Assembly: GCF_005938745.2 (NCBI RefSeq) | Contig: NZ_VCBX02000001.1 | Span: forward strand, 310,001 to 374,000 | From: Rhodococcus sp. KBS0724 | GTDB taxonomy: Bacteria > Actinomycetota > Actinomycetes > Mycobacteriales > Mycobacteriaceae | DNA length: 64,000 nucleotides | Reading direction: 5' to 3' | In this document: in pieces, positions 16,882-26,013 of the stretch | Layout: every line of letters begins with the position of its first letter | How positions within the stretch are numbered: the first letter of the stretch is position 1 | Notes under the pieces: generated by a model | What the model saw: only the letters and a program-made list of their open reading frames with translations | Databases searched by the model: none | Told to the model about the DNA's origin: nothing | Made by a program: the position numbers and the translations under genes

Positions 16882-18117
16882 TTAGACGAGCATCGCGATA
16901 TCCGTCACACCGCCGCCGTGGATCACGTGCCGCAAGTACCGCTCCGGAGTGGTGAGGACAGTGAGATCCACCTCTGGGTCTCCGTCCAGCACGAGGAGGT
17001 CCGCGTGAGCACCTGGGGCGAGTGTGCCGATCTCTCCTTCCATACCGAGTAGGCGCGCAGCAGTACTGGTGGCGCTGCGGATCACGTCGAGGATCGGCTG
17101 GACGCGCGCGCGGATCGTGAACTCTTCGAGTTGACGCGTCTGCAGATGGCCGAGCAAGTCGCTGCCGTAGACCAGATTCACTCCTGCCCGGTGGGCCTGT
17201 TCGAGCGCGCCGACGGCCGCTGTGCGAACCTCGTCGAGCTTCTTCAGTGACCCTGCGGACAGGCCTGATGCAGCACCGGCCTCGTACATCGCTTCGTAGG
17301 TGATGATCGTCGGTACCAGGAAGGCATCGTTCTCGACGAGCAGGCGGATCGACTCGTCGTCGATGAGGTTGCCGTGCTCGACGCATCGCACTCCGGCCCT
17401 CAGCGCTTGATTCACCGAGCGCGGGTGGTAGGCGTGCACCGTGACGTACCGATTGTGGTTCTCGGCCTCGATGACGGCCGCCCGTATCTCTTCCTCCGTG
17501 TACTGGACAGCTGAGATCTCGTCAGTCGGGGATGCGACTCCGCCGGAGACGACAAGCTTGAGGTGATACGCGCCTTTGCGAAACTCGTCACGGGCCGCGT
17601 GGCGCACGGCATCGACACCGTCCGCGATACGTCCGAAGTCTGGTTTGAGCTGACAGCAGGGCGCAGAGGTGTCATTGAGAGAGCGGAAGTCTCCGTGGCC
17701 ACCGGTCTGCGAAAGTGCCTTACCGCCGAAGATCAGTCGCGGCCCGGGCACCAAGCCTTCCTTCAAGGCTCGGGCCATTCCATGGTCGGCGCCACCGACA
17801 TCACGCACGGTGGTGAAACCGCGTCGGAGCATGGCGCCCGCCGCGCGCAGCGCTCTCGAAGTCGTGTAACTCGGCGCCCAGCCGGCAATTTCGGCGGTAT
17901 TTGTCGTCGTCACCAGGATATGGACGTGGGCATCGACCAAGCCGGGCATGACGGTGCCCCCACCTGCATCGATGATTCGAATGTCACCGTGCGAAGCGGG
18001 GGGCTGCCCCACTCCGCTGTCGACGATCCGTCCGTCCGCGATATCGATCCAAGCATTTTTCTGCCGCTCGCCAGTCGAGGGTTCGAGCGTGTGGGCGTTT
18101 ACTACCCGAGTGTGCAT
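16882..18117 (-). CDS. Amidohydrolase (Xaa-Pro dipeptidase/imidazolonepropionase-like)
   Basis: A 411-residue metal-dependent amidohydrolase of the binuclear type. Metal ligands are visible in order: GLVDAHVHI (HxH), a Lys in AYHLKLVVSGGV that is usually carboxylated, His in VTVHAYHP, His in VRCVEHGNL and the Asp in NLVYGSDLLG. Members act on Xaa-Pro or other N-acyl peptides and cyclic amides. No signal peptide, so cytoplasmic. Divergent from the RpiR-type regulator across a 419-base control region, which suggests that regulator controls it. The true substrate is not evident. Confidence 0.87.
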   Translation of the reverse strand: MHTRVVNAHTLEPSTGERQKNAWIDIADGRIVDSGVGQPPASHGDIRIIDAGGGTVMPGLVDAHVHILVTTTNTAEIAGWAPSYTTSRALRAAGAMLRRGFTTVRDVGGADHGMARALKEGLVPGPRLIFGGKALSQTGGHGDFRSLNDTSAPCCQLKPDFGRIADGVDAVRHAARDEFRKGAYHLKLVVSGGVASPTDEISAVQYTEEEIRAAVIEAENHNRYVTVHAYHPRSVNQALRAGVRCVEHGNLIDDESIRLLVENDAFLVPTIITYEAMYEAGAASGLSAGSLKKLDEVRTAAVGALEQAHRAGVNLVYGSDLLGHLQTRQLEEFTIRARVQPILDVIRSATSTAARLLGMEGEIGTLAPGAHADLLVLDGDPEVDLTVLTTPERYLRHVIHGGGVTDIAMLV

Positions 18118-18255
18118 GGTCTCTCTCCTTGAAAGCGCTTGATTGTTGCCTGTGAGCTGCGGGAATGCTGTCGTCGAGGTTGCGGCCGGGCGTTTGCATC
18201 GAAGATCGCCACCACGGCCACGGTCAAGAGCCCATCAGAATGCGTGCAACATTAG

Positions 18256-18274
18256 ATGTATCAATTTGATTCAT
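18256..18274. promoter_or_regulatory. Operator-like palindrome between amidohydrolase and RpiR-type gene
   Basis: ATGTATCAATTTGATTCAT is an almost perfect 19-bp palindrome: eight of nine arm positions pair around the central T. It is flanked by direct copies of TGCAACATT at 18245-18253 and 18274-18282. The surrounding 100 bases are much more AT-rich than the genes. This fits an autoregulatory site of the adjacent RpiR-family protein. Confidence 0.55.
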
Positions 18275-18309
18275 GCAACATTTTGTTTGTACTCGCGATT
18301 CTCGCCCTT

Positions 18310-18360
18310 CACGTTTTCACCGGACCCACGTTTTCACCGGACCCACGTTTTCACCGCACC
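18310..18360. repeat. Three tandem copies of a 17-bp unit
   Basis: The unit CACGTTTTCACCGGACC occurs head to tail at 18310-18326, 18327-18343 and 18344-18360; the third copy has one substitution (GC for GG). Seventeen is not a multiple of three, so this is not a coding repeat. The rest of the 18118-18536 gap holds the operator-like palindrome and no gene that I can support. Confidence 0.9.
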
Positions 18361-18536
18361 ACAGCGACGAAGTTCATCGCTGTTACGAAGCAGACGACTG
18401 CGCCCCGCGAGCCGAGTTTTCTCGAGCAATCCTGGGAGTTGTGGGTGATAGCGTGACTGCGACCGGTGAGGTGTTTCAGGTCGTCATCGCCGCGTGATGT
18501 CCGTGTATGAGATGCAGTGAAAAGAGGCACTTCGAG

Positions 18537-19370
18537 GTGACGGTAGGGACGATGCTCGTGCAAAGGGCAGAGCGCGCGAACCTCGGAGCCCAGGCCGATC
18601 GAGTGCTACAGGTTCTTGCACAGATGCCGCAGTTCGCCTCTTATGCATCTGGCCGCGAAGTCGCCGAGCGCGCTGGGGTGAATGTCTCCACTGTTGTGCG
18701 GACCGCCCAGCAGCTCCAGTTCGAAGGGTGGAGCGATCTTCGTCAAGCGCTCCGGGCCGAATATCTCGACTCGCTCGTGACAACAAATCCCGAGCGTCCC
18801 GAATCAACGGAGGCGGCGGCGCAAATGTTGAGGCAGGACGTGGCGAACCTCGCCGCCGTCTCGTCCGCGGCCAACGTCACTGCTATCAAGAGCGTCGCCG
18901 ACGCGATGAAGGCGGCGCGCCGAATCGTGGTGATCACCAGCGGATCCGGTGCGGGACCCGCTCAGATACTCAGTTACCTGGCATCCATTTACGGATACGA
19001 CATCCACCTCTCGGCAGGATCCGCGACGTCGCAGACGGTTCACGTGTCACACCTGGACGAACGCGACTGCATCATCGTCATCAATGTTTGGCGCCTCACT
19101 CGGTCATTACGTGGACTGACCCGTCTTGCACACGAGCGGGGCGCGACTGTCGCCGTTCTCACCGACCTCCACTCGTCACCCCTGAACACATACGCCGATC
19201 ACGTCGTGATCACTCCGATCGAGGGGGTTTACGTGACTCCATCGCTGACAGCCATGGTCGCTGTAGTCCAGGCCATCCTCGCCGAGCTCGAAAGCTCCGA
19301 TTCCCGTTTTTCGGCCGGCCGCATCGAGCAGGCTTGGGAGACGCTCAGTCTCATGGACGATCAGGCTTGA
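18537..19370 (+). CDS. MurR/RpiR-family transcriptional regulator
   Basis: A 277-residue regulator with an N-terminal helix-turn-helix (residues about 25-75; SGREVAERAGVNVSTVVRTAQQL) and a C-terminal SIS sugar-isomerase-type domain starting near 115 (RRIVVITSGSGAGPAQILSY). SIS domains usually sense phosphosugars; here the divergent partner is an amidohydrolase, so the effector may be different. GTG 18537 is preceded by AAAGAGG nine bases upstream; ATG 18507 and ATG 18552 are alternatives. Likely controls itself and 16882-18117 through the shared palindrome. Confidence 0.85.
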   Translation: MTVGTMLVQRAERANLGAQADRVLQVLAQMPQFASYASGREVAERAGVNVSTVVRTAQQLQFEGWSDLRQALRAEYLDSLVTTNPERPESTEAAAQMLRQDVANLAAVSSAANVTAIKSVADAMKAARRIVVITSGSGAGPAQILSYLASIYGYDIHLSAGSATSQTVHVSHLDERDCIIVINVWRLTRSLRGLTRLAHERGATVAVLTDLHSSPLNTYADHVVITPIEGVYVTPSLTAMVAVVQAILAELESSDSRFSAGRIEQAWETLSLMDDQA

Positions 19371-19450
19371 TGCACACGCCGCGATGAGTTTGACCTCTCC
19401 GCCGAGTCTGAACACAGGTATCACCATCCTCGAGAGTGTGGGAGCGCACA

Positions 19451-20092
19451 GTGAATCAGCTACTACGGGTCCAGAACTTCAATGTCTCCAGCGACGGAGT
19501 CGCCGCGGGTGAGAACCAGAGTTTCGAGAGTCCGTTCGGGTTCGATCATTCCGATATGTTCGCGTGGGCCGGAGCCACGGCCAGCTGGCCGAATCGAACC
19601 GATCCCGGCGGAAGCCGCGGCCTCGACGATTACTTCACTCGCGACTTCGCGCAGAACATCGGCGCCGAAATCATGGGCCGCAATAAATTCGGATTCCAGC
19701 GTGGACCCTGGAAAGACCTCGAGTGGCAGGGATGGTGGGGCGACGAGCCGCCGTTCCACACGCCGGTGTTTGTCATGACCCACCACCCGAGGCCGTCGTT
19801 CACTCTGTCCGACACGACTTTTCATTTTGTCGACGCAGACCCGGCGACAGTGCTCGAGCAGGCCCGCGAGGCCGCGCAGGGCAAGGACGTCCGGCTCGGA
19901 GGTGGAGTGACCACAGTCAGGGAGTTTCTCGACGCGGATCTTGTCGACACCATGCACGTCGCGGTTTCCCCGATCGAACTCGGATCCGGACTCCGGCTCT
20001 GGGATTCACCGGACGAGTTGCGCGACCGCTTCAATCTCGAGATCGTGCCAAGCCCGAGTGGGGTAACCCATCACCTGTTCTGGCGGAAGTGA
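19451..20092 (+). CDS. RibD C-terminal/dihydrofolate reductase-family protein
   Basis: A 213-residue protein of the DHFR-like RibD C-terminal domain family, NADPH-dependent reductases of uncertain substrate found widely in actinobacteria. Blocks: LRVQNFNVSSDGVAAGENQS at the start, GAEIMGRNKFGFQ, FVMTHHPRPSF and the cofactor loop KDVRLGGGVTTVREFL, then HVAVSPIELGSGLRLW. GTG 19451 was chosen over the GTG five codons earlier by position of the first conserved strand. Single gene between the RpiR regulator and the antiporter. Confidence 0.88.
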   Translation: MNQLLRVQNFNVSSDGVAAGENQSFESPFGFDHSDMFAWAGATASWPNRTDPGGSRGLDDYFTRDFAQNIGAEIMGRNKFGFQRGPWKDLEWQGWWGDEPPFHTPVFVMTHHPRPSFTLSDTTFHFVDADPATVLEQAREAAQGKDVRLGGGVTTVREFLDADLVDTMHVAVSPIELGSGLRLWDSPDELRDRFNLEIVPSPSGVTHHLFWRK

Positions 20093-20159
20093 CCGATGGC
20101 GGTGACGCGCCGTTGACGTGATCGCAGGCACATCTGTCCCAAATGCCCGATAATGATCC

Positions 20160-21347
20160 GTGCCTTCAATTGCCTCGTCGCTGTTCTGGATCGCGCTGAT
20201 CGCCGCGCTGGCGCCCTTTGTCGCCGGCCTGTTCCCACGGCGCCTGGTGCCGGAAGTTGTGCTGCTGCTGGTTGCCGGCGCGGTGGTCGGGCCGTTCGCA
20301 CTCAACCTCGCCGCGGACAGCGAGGCCATCGAGATCCTCCGGGAACTGGGACTTGGCATGCTGTTCTTGCTCGCCGGCTACGAGATCGACCGCAAGGAAC
20401 TGAGCGGCGCTGGTGGTCGGCGAGCGTTGTACACGTGGCTGTTCTGCCTCGCTCTGGCGTTTGCGATTGTCGCGCTGCTGGGGGCGCAGGGTGTGATTTC
20501 CGCAGAAGCGGCAGTTGCGATCGCGATGACGTCGACGGCGTTGGGTACCTTGCTGCCGATTCTCAAGGACAACAAAATCCTCGATACCCGGTTGGGGCGG
20601 ACGGTCCTCAACCACGGCGCTGTCGGCGAACTCGGCCCCGTCGTTGCGATGGCCCTACTACTCGGTGCGCGTGGCGCTGTCCTGTCACTACTGGTCCTCG
20701 CGGCATTCGCGCTGATCGCGGTAATTCTTGCGGTGCTGCCGACAAAGCTGATTTCGCGGGGATCGTGGACGCACAGGCTTGTCCGTTCCGGCGAGGACAC
20801 CACAGCGCAGACAACGGTGCGCCTGACGATCCTGCTGCTGGTTGGATTGGGCGCGCTCTCGGCTGTGTTCTCTCTGGACGTCGTCCTCGGCGCCTTTGCG
20901 GCCGGATTCATCCTGCGACGACTGATGCCCGACGGTGACGAGCGACTGGAAATCAAGCTCGACGGTATTGCTTTCGGTTTCCTCATTCCGATCTTCTTCA
21001 TCACGTCCGGTATGGCAATCGACGTGTCCGCGGTCGCGGAGAATCCCACTGCCCTGCTGGCCTTCCTGATTCTCATCATCGTGGTTCGCGGTGTGCCGGT
21101 GTTCCTCACGACGAAGTACGAGAAGGTTGAACCGCCCTTCAGCACGAGGGAGAGTGCGCAGGTCGCGCTGTACGGGGCCACCGGGTTGCCGATGATCGTG
21201 GCCGTCACTGGTGCTGCTGTCAGTGCCGGTCAGATGTCGTCGGCCAACGCGTCGATTCTGGTGGCCGCGGGCGCGATCACCGTTCTGTTGCTCCCGATGT
21301 GTGCAACGCTACTGAATCGTCCGGCGAAGGTCGGTGCGGCGGTCTAG
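20160..21347 (+). CDS. CPA2-type cation:proton antiporter
   Basis: A 395-residue membrane protein with about eleven to twelve helices, matching the Na+(K+)/H+ exchanger domain of the CPA2 (KefB/GerN-like) family. Seen are the inverted-repeat helices with LVPEVVLLLVAGAVVGPF, LGLGMLFLLAGYEID and the MTSTALGTLLPIL / LNHGAVGELGPV regions that surround the ion-binding Asp/Glu. There is no C-terminal TrkA-N regulatory domain. GTG start at 20160. It converges with the hydrolase gene, with a four-base overlap at the stops. Confidence 0.9.
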   Translation: MPSIASSLFWIALIAALAPFVAGLFPRRLVPEVVLLLVAGAVVGPFALNLAADSEAIEILRELGLGMLFLLAGYEIDRKELSGAGGRRALYTWLFCLALAFAIVALLGAQGVISAEAAVAIAMTSTALGTLLPILKDNKILDTRLGRTVLNHGAVGELGPVVAMALLLGARGAVLSLLVLAAFALIAVILAVLPTKLISRGSWTHRLVRSGEDTTAQTTVRLTILLLVGLGALSAVFSLDVVLGAFAAGFILRRLMPDGDERLEIKLDGIAFGFLIPIFFITSGMAIDVSAVAENPTALLAFLILIIVVRGVPVFLTTKYEKVEPPFSTRESAQVALYGATGLPMIVAVTGAAVSAGQMSSANASILVAAGAITVLLLPMCATLLNRPAKVGAAV

Positions 21348-22582
21348 AGCCCCAACTGCTCGTCGAGCCAATCGAACATGCGTTGGTCGGTGAGGCGCCG
21401 GGCCATCGGTTGGCAGTGAAAGCTTGCGCCTTCGGCGGCAGTGAACGGAACCAGCGTGGTGGGTCCGCCGGACAACGAGGCGAGGCGTTGCGATTGCCCC
21501 GGCCAGAACTGTTCGTGTTCGGGATCGGTAAGCAGTAGGGGAGTGGTGATCGAGCCCGCAACATGTTCGAGGCGGTATTTCCGCACCTCGGCGAGAGTGT
21601 TGTAGTAGCCGTCGGTCAAGTACGGCCGGGCTCGGAACCGCCAGATGCGAGCGGTTTCCTTCGACGCTCGCAACCCCATCGCCATATCGCGGTCGAAGGC
21701 CTCCGCCTTGCCTTCTTCCAGCAAATTCTGCAGGCCGCGCGGGATATGGACGAGCCACGACGCGGATACGTCGACCACACCGGGGTCGGCGATTGCTGCG
21801 GCGATCCGATGCTCGAACGCCAAAGACTGCGGCACCCAATAGCCGCCCTGACTGACGCCGTACATCGCCAACTTCGACGCGTCGACGTCCGGTCGGTCGA
21901 TCAAGAAGTCGACGACAGGGGTGATGACAGCTTCCCAGTCGTGGCGGAACGGAACATTGTTCTCGAACAGCATGGACTGCTGACCCGGTCCGTCGAACAT
22001 CAGCACGTTGTAGCCGCGTTCGAGTGCGCCGGCGCCGCCGTTGACCCACATCGAACTGATAGGGCCGTCGCTGCCGTTCACCAGGATGAGCGTCGGGCGT
22101 CGTACATCTCCGGGAGGGCGGAAGAAGTACCCCGGCATCGTGGTGTCCTCGTACGGAATCCGCACACGCTCCACTGCCTGCGAGGTGGTGTCGACAAAGG
22201 CGTCCCACGCGGCACGGTGATGCCGGAACGTGGGAACCAGAACCGAATCGTCACGCAGTCCGTCGACGGCATTGACCGCAACACCGAAGTACGACGCTGC
22301 TCGCAAGTACGCACTCGACGCGCTGCGCGGGTGTCCGGCACGGGCGGATTCCTCGGCTTCCTCGAAGATCCGTGATCCGAGGTCGAACCACGCGACGTAC
22401 CAACCTTCGTGGTCTTTGTCGCCGACTTCAGCGATGGCAGCAAGCACTTCTCCGGTATCGGAGCCGCCGTACGTTGCGTGGCCGAGGAGAACTCGCAGTT
22501 CGTAGTCGAAGGACTCGTTGCGATAAAACCCCGTGGTAAACGCCTGATGCGGGTGGGAGAAGAACGTCGACGCGAGTGACAT
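21344..22582 (-). CDS. Alpha/beta hydrolase with N-terminal helical cap (DHPON hydrolase-like)
   Basis: A 412-residue hydrolase. An N-terminal helical domain of about 170 residues (HPHQAFTTGFYRNESFDYEL) precedes the catalytic core, as in 2,6-dihydroxypseudooxynicotine hydrolase and related C-C/C-N hydrolases. The core has TLILVNGSDGPISS (oxyanion region), the elbow MYGVSQGGYWV with Ser nucleophile, LLLTDPEHEQFWPGQ and the C-terminal His in GASFHCQPM. ATG 22582 (MSLASTFFSHPHQ) follows a plausible ribosome site. It is 29 bases after the DUF998 gene on the same strand. Confidence 0.82.
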   Translation of the reverse strand: MSLASTFFSHPHQAFTTGFYRNESFDYELRVLLGHATYGGSDTGEVLAAIAEVGDKDHEGWYVAWFDLGSRIFEEAEESARAGHPRSASSAYLRAASYFGVAVNAVDGLRDDSVLVPTFRHHRAAWDAFVDTTSQAVERVRIPYEDTTMPGYFFRPPGDVRRPTLILVNGSDGPISSMWVNGGAGALERGYNVLMFDGPGQQSMLFENNVPFRHDWEAVITPVVDFLIDRPDVDASKLAMYGVSQGGYWVPQSLAFEHRIAAAIADPGVVDVSASWLVHIPRGLQNLLEEGKAEAFDRDMAMGLRASKETARIWRFRARPYLTDGYYNTLAEVRKYRLEHVAGSITTPLLLTDPEHEQFWPGQSQRLASLSGGPTTLVPFTAAEGASFHCQPMARRLTDQRMFDWLDEQLGL

Positions 22583-22611
22583 GGGCACACCCTTCGGTAG
22601 GTCCGTGTATG

Positions 22612-23307
22612 TCAGGATCGCCCGAAATCGCTGTTCAAAAACCTTTCCTGTTGCCGCACTACCGCACAACCCAGGGTGCACAGCCACAAAGACATTCCCA
22701 AAACCTGTGCACGTTGGGCGATTCCCAAGCCCAGGTTACCTCCGCCGGCGAGCGCAATACCGTTAGTTGTCAACATCCATACCGTCGCAAGGGAAGTCAC
22801 GATCAGAAGGCCCAATCCGACGGTGCGCAGTAACGGATGCTCGCGATAACGGAAGGCGCCGACGGTGAATGCGATCATCGTGGTGAAGATGGCAAAGACC
22901 GCTACGCTGCTGGTCAGGGCGTGAACGTGATGCAGTTGCGGTAGCAGTCCGCCGGGCGCGCTCGCCTCACAATCGGGCCCAGAACATTCCAGCGGAAACG
23001 ACGCGTCCGCGATGGTCGCTATACCGAACACCGCCAGCGCTACCCAGCCTGTCACGTAAAGCCTGCGTCGCCGCGTAACCAGTAGTCCGAGCGTGGCGGC
23101 CACCAACAGCAAGACCGCGGAGACGATGTCGGCATTACCGAATACGTCGCGGTACTTCTGATTTGCCGCGTCGAGTTCACTGAGGAACGACGTCACGGGG
23201 TCGAGTCCGGTGTCGAGGAAGAACTCCAGAATCCACGACGAGTAGACGATTCCACCGAGAATCAGCGCCACCGCCAAAACCCACCGAGCCCCGTTGCGTT
23301 CCTTCAC
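22612..23307 (-). CDS. DUF998 membrane protein
   Basis: A 231-residue integral membrane protein with about six helices and the DUF998 pattern: WVLAVALILGGIVYSSWILE, then DPVTSFLSELDAANQKYRDVF in the first outer loop, and LHHVHALTSSVAVFA in the middle. No function is established for the family. It begins nine bases after the Vsr gene stop, so it may be transcribed with the restriction-modification genes, although a functional link is unlikely. Confidence 0.83.
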   Translation of the reverse strand: MKERNGARWVLAVALILGGIVYSSWILEFFLDTGLDPVTSFLSELDAANQKYRDVFGNADIVSAVLLLVAATLGLLVTRRRRLYVTGWVALAVFGIATIADASFPLECSGPDCEASAPGGLLPQLHHVHALTSSVAVFAIFTTMIAFTVGAFRYREHPLLRTVGLGLLIVTSLATVWMLTTNGIALAGGGNLGLGIAQRAQVLGMSLWLCTLGCAVVRQQERFLNSDFGRS

Positions 23308-23316
23308 GCTGAAAGC

Positions 23317-23727
23317 TTACGGAGCCAGAAGTGTGTTCCGGACGCGTTCGGCTGCCGTCAGCGGATCTTCGTGCTCCCAGATACGGATAACCGTCCAACC
23401 CTGTTCGGCCAGGCGCGCGTCGGTGTCACGGTCTCGCACCACATTGGCGGCCAACTTGTCCGCCCACCACTGCGCATTGTTCTTGGGGTATGTCGCGTGT
23501 AGCGGGCAGCAGTGCCAGAAACAGCCGTCGACGAACACGGCCACCTTCCGCCGCGGAAACACCAGATCAGCCCGTCTACGAACACCTTTGACGGGAGCCC
23601 GATCGACGAAGTACCGCAACCCGCTCCGATGCAGTTCGCGCCGGATCGCGATCTCGGGTTTGGTGTCGCGTCGACGTTGCGCGCTCATCCGGGCGCTGGT
23701 TGTCGGATCCGTCGCGGGCACGCTCAT
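23317..23727 (-). CDS. vsr: Very short patch repair endonuclease
   Basis: A 136-residue Vsr homologue. It shows RRRDTKPEIAIRRELHRSG, GLRYFVDRAP, RADLVFPRRKVAVFVDGCFWH with the catalytic Asp and the zinc-site Cys/His in the FWHCCPLH block, and WTVIRIWEHE near the end. Vsr nicks DNA 5' of T in T:G mismatches that arise when 5-methylcytosine deaminates, preventing C-to-T mutation at methylated sites. ATG 23727 follows a GAAGGTGA ribosome site and lies 15 bases after the endonuclease candidate. Its presence supports m5C as the product of the neighbouring methylase. Confidence 0.93.
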   Translation of the reverse strand: MSVPATDPTTSARMSAQRRRDTKPEIAIRRELHRSGLRYFVDRAPVKGVRRRADLVFPRRKVAVFVDGCFWHCCPLHATYPKNNAQWWADKLAANVVRDRDTDARLAEQGWTVIRIWEHEDPLTAAERVRNTLLAP

Positions 23728-23742
23728 TCACCTTCGTCAGGC

Positions 23743-24606
23743 TCAGCTGTCGGAGTCGTCGCTGTCGTCCGGGTCTGACCATGTGGGTGCAAACCTGTTG
23801 CGACGCTCCACTTCACCGTGCACTATGGCGACAAAATCGTCAAACGAGAGTGTTTGGCTCTCGGTCGGGCGGCCGTTGCGGGGAGGCGGCTCGTCGACGT
23901 CGAAAAAGCGTACGCCGCCATCGGTTTCGTACAGTCCGATGAAAACCTTCTCGAAGAGGTCGTAGCGTGTGTCCTCGGCACCCAGATCAACCCACGCCTT
24001 ACCCGGAACGCCGACGACGGCACGCTTGCCGCGGCCGGACCGCTTCGACAGCGTGGTGACATGGTGCGCGAACGAGGATTTGCCGGTGTCGCTGGTCTTG
24101 GTGGGGTCGCCGTCGTCGCACGTGGCATACGGCTCGAACATCACGGCCACCAGCACGCTGTACGGCTGGCGCTGATGCAAAACCATTGCCTCGCCGCGTA
24201 ATTCGTGATCATTGCGGACAATGTTCTTGGTCCAGCGACCGAGCTTTCCGCTCCGGGGGCTGTAGTCCTGGAAGTTGTACGTCTTGATCGACACGCACAG
24301 GATCAAGCCGAGAGTGGGGTCGAGTGCCTTGACATCCAAGCGCTTTCGGCCTTTGGCGACATCCACCGTCGCTTCCTGGCCCTCGCCCGTCGCGGTGGGG
24401 GTGATGTTGGGGTACAGCGGGCGCAAGGCGTCGGCCACCGTCTGCGCGAGTTGATTGGAAAGCCGCTGAGCGTAGTTCTTCTTCTCGCCGCGATCGGCGT
24501 CTGCGGCCGGTTTGTCACCCGCGAGTCGCAGTGCGTCCCAGAGTGGTTCGTGCTGGGGTTCCGGAAACAGGGTCTCCGGTTCGGGAAACAGCGAGTCCTC
24601 GATCAT
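23743..24606 (-). CDS. Candidate type II restriction endonuclease, family not recognised
   Basis: A 287-residue soluble protein lying between a C5 methyltransferase and Vsr, the usual place of a restriction enzyme. I do not recognise the family. A possible PD-(D/E)xK-like core is KRLDVKALDP followed about 15 residues later by CVSIKTYNF, with Ser where Glu/Asp is expected; EKKNYAQRLSNQL and GKLGRWTKNIVRNDHELRG look conserved. The tail is acidic (DPDDSDDSDS). ATG 24606 is 13 bases after the methylase stop; a TTG at 24627 is an alternative. The call rests mainly on position. Confidence 0.6.
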   Translation of the reverse strand: MIEDSLFPEPETLFPEPQHEPLWDALRLAGDKPAADADRGEKKNYAQRLSNQLAQTVADALRPLYPNITPTATGEGQEATVDVAKGRKRLDVKALDPTLGLILCVSIKTYNFQDYSPRSGKLGRWTKNIVRNDHELRGEAMVLHQRQPYSVLVAVMFEPYATCDDGDPTKTSDTGKSSFAHHVTTLSKRSGRGKRAVVGVPGKAWVDLGAEDTRYDLFEKVFIGLYETDGGVRFFDVDEPPPRNGRPTESQTLSFDDFVAIVHGEVERRNRFAPTWSDPDDSDDSDS

Positions 24607-24619
24607 GTAACTGCCCCGC

Positions 24620-25783
24620 TCATGCAACTGCCTCGGGATATCCGCCCATCCGCTCGAGATGGCTCTCGACGTCCTCGATGAATCCGGGGATGAAGCGGAG
24701 ATTGCCCATGCGTGCGCGTTTGAGGAAACCAGCGGTGGCCCGGGCGGACAACAGCCGCGTGTCTTCGAGGAACCCGCTCAGATCCTCGTAGTCGTGTTGA
24801 ACGGGCCACGTCGAGGTGTGGACGCGGAACGCTTGGCGGTTGCGGCCCCACGCGGCGCTCGGCCAGGCGTCACCGGGTTCGAGGGGCGTCTCGCTGTCGG
24901 CGTCGTATTCGATGGGATCGCCCAGACGGCTACCTACCCATGACGCCATTCGCACGCTCACGGCATTGCCGACGAGCTTCCAGCGATGGCTGTGTCGCAA
25001 GCCCGGGACGTCGACGGCTGGCAGTGTCCAGTCGGGATCGAAACCCTGCAGCCGCTCCGCGTCGATCAGGCCGGGGGTGACGATCTCACCGGACGGCAGC
25101 CGCACCGCCGGTTGGCTGGGGATTCCGACGGAAGATCCACCCTTGAGTGTCGGTACGGCGTTGACGGCCCAACCGAGTCCGCGGGTGCCCTCGGTCCAGT
25201 AAAAGCCACACGGGAAGTCTGCAGGGTCGCCGCCGAGTCGCTCACCGGCATCTTGGCCGAAGAGGATTTCGCGGGGATCTTCGGTACGCGAGGCGAGCAT
25301 GATGACGCGCTGGCGGCGCTGCGGCAGGCCGAATGCCCGGGCGTCGACAACGCGGTACGCCCACGTGTACCCGAGGTCTTCGAGGGCGTCGGTGATGTGA
25401 CGCATCGCGGCGCCCTTGCCCAGCTGCAGCATGAAGGGAACGTTTTCGATGACCAGCCACCGCGGACCCTTTTTGCGCTTGACCAGTCGGAATACCTCGT
25501 CGACGAGACCTGAGCGGGCGCCGGTGATGCCCGCCGTCTTGCCGGCTTGCGAGAGGTCCTGGCAGGGAAATCCTGCAGCCACCAAGTCGATGTCGGCGGG
25601 GAGCGCGCGCAGTTTCGTGACATCACCGTGCAACGGGACATCCGAGAACCGGGAGCGGAGAACTGCTTGGGCGCCTGGGTCGATTTCACACAGCAGTTCG
25701 GTGTTCCACCCGTGCTCAGACAGACCCAACTCGAGCCCGCCGATACCGGCAAACAACCCCACCATGCTTTGCGACGACGTCAC
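24620..25783 (-). CDS. DNA (cytosine-5-)-methyltransferase
   Basis: A 387-residue C5 methylase of a type II system. Motif I is LFAGIGGLELGL (residues ~10-21), motif IV GFPCQDLSQAG with catalytic Cys about residue 74, motif VI ENVPF, motif VIII QRRQRVIML, and motif X VGNAVSVRMASW. The target-recognition region lies between VIII and IX. After motif X there is an extra ~100-residue tail (from about SRLGDPIEYDA), longer than in minimal methylases. GTG 25783 is preceded by GGAAGGGT, a strong ribosome site, and is preferred to the longer frame to 25867. First gene of the methylase-endonuclease-vsr set. Confidence 0.93.
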   Translation of the reverse strand: MTSSQSMVGLFAGIGGLELGLSEHGWNTELLCEIDPGAQAVLRSRFSDVPLHGDVTKLRALPADIDLVAAGFPCQDLSQAGKTAGITGARSGLVDEVFRLVKRKKGPRWLVIENVPFMLQLGKGAAMRHITDALEDLGYTWAYRVVDARAFGLPQRRQRVIMLASRTEDPREILFGQDAGERLGGDPADFPCGFYWTEGTRGLGWAVNAVPTLKGGSSVGIPSQPAVRLPSGEIVTPGLIDAERLQGFDPDWTLPAVDVPGLRHSHRWKLVGNAVSVRMASWVGSRLGDPIEYDADSETPLEPGDAWPSAAWGRNRQAFRVHTSTWPVQHDYEDLSGFLEDTRLLSARATAGFLKRARMGNLRFIPGFIEDVESHLERMGGYPEAVA

Positions 25784-26013
25784 AGCACCCTTCCTCACGA
25801 ACCGACTTGTAAGCACGTTACTCGAGAAGTCCGACAGCTTTTGCCACAACTTTTTGTGCACGGGCATTCCGCACGTATCGGCAGCCGAATTGGACTGTGA
25901 ATCGCCTTACACACGCAGTCCCAGGTCACCGACGCGGCAGCAAAGGTCCCTGATCGCGGTGATAATCACCAGCCAGCAGTGCTCTCGAGGGCATCGTCCA
26001 TTACCGTGGTCGG

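Noticed and set aside
18256..18497. Small protein genes overlapping the 17-bp repeats
   Set aside because: Several frames are open because of the repeat, but none has a ribosome site or a plausible composition, and the unit length is not a multiple of three.
23317..25783. Mobile element carrying the restriction-modification genes
   Set aside because: No transposase, terminal repeats or target duplication were seen at the flanks, and base composition looks like the neighbours.
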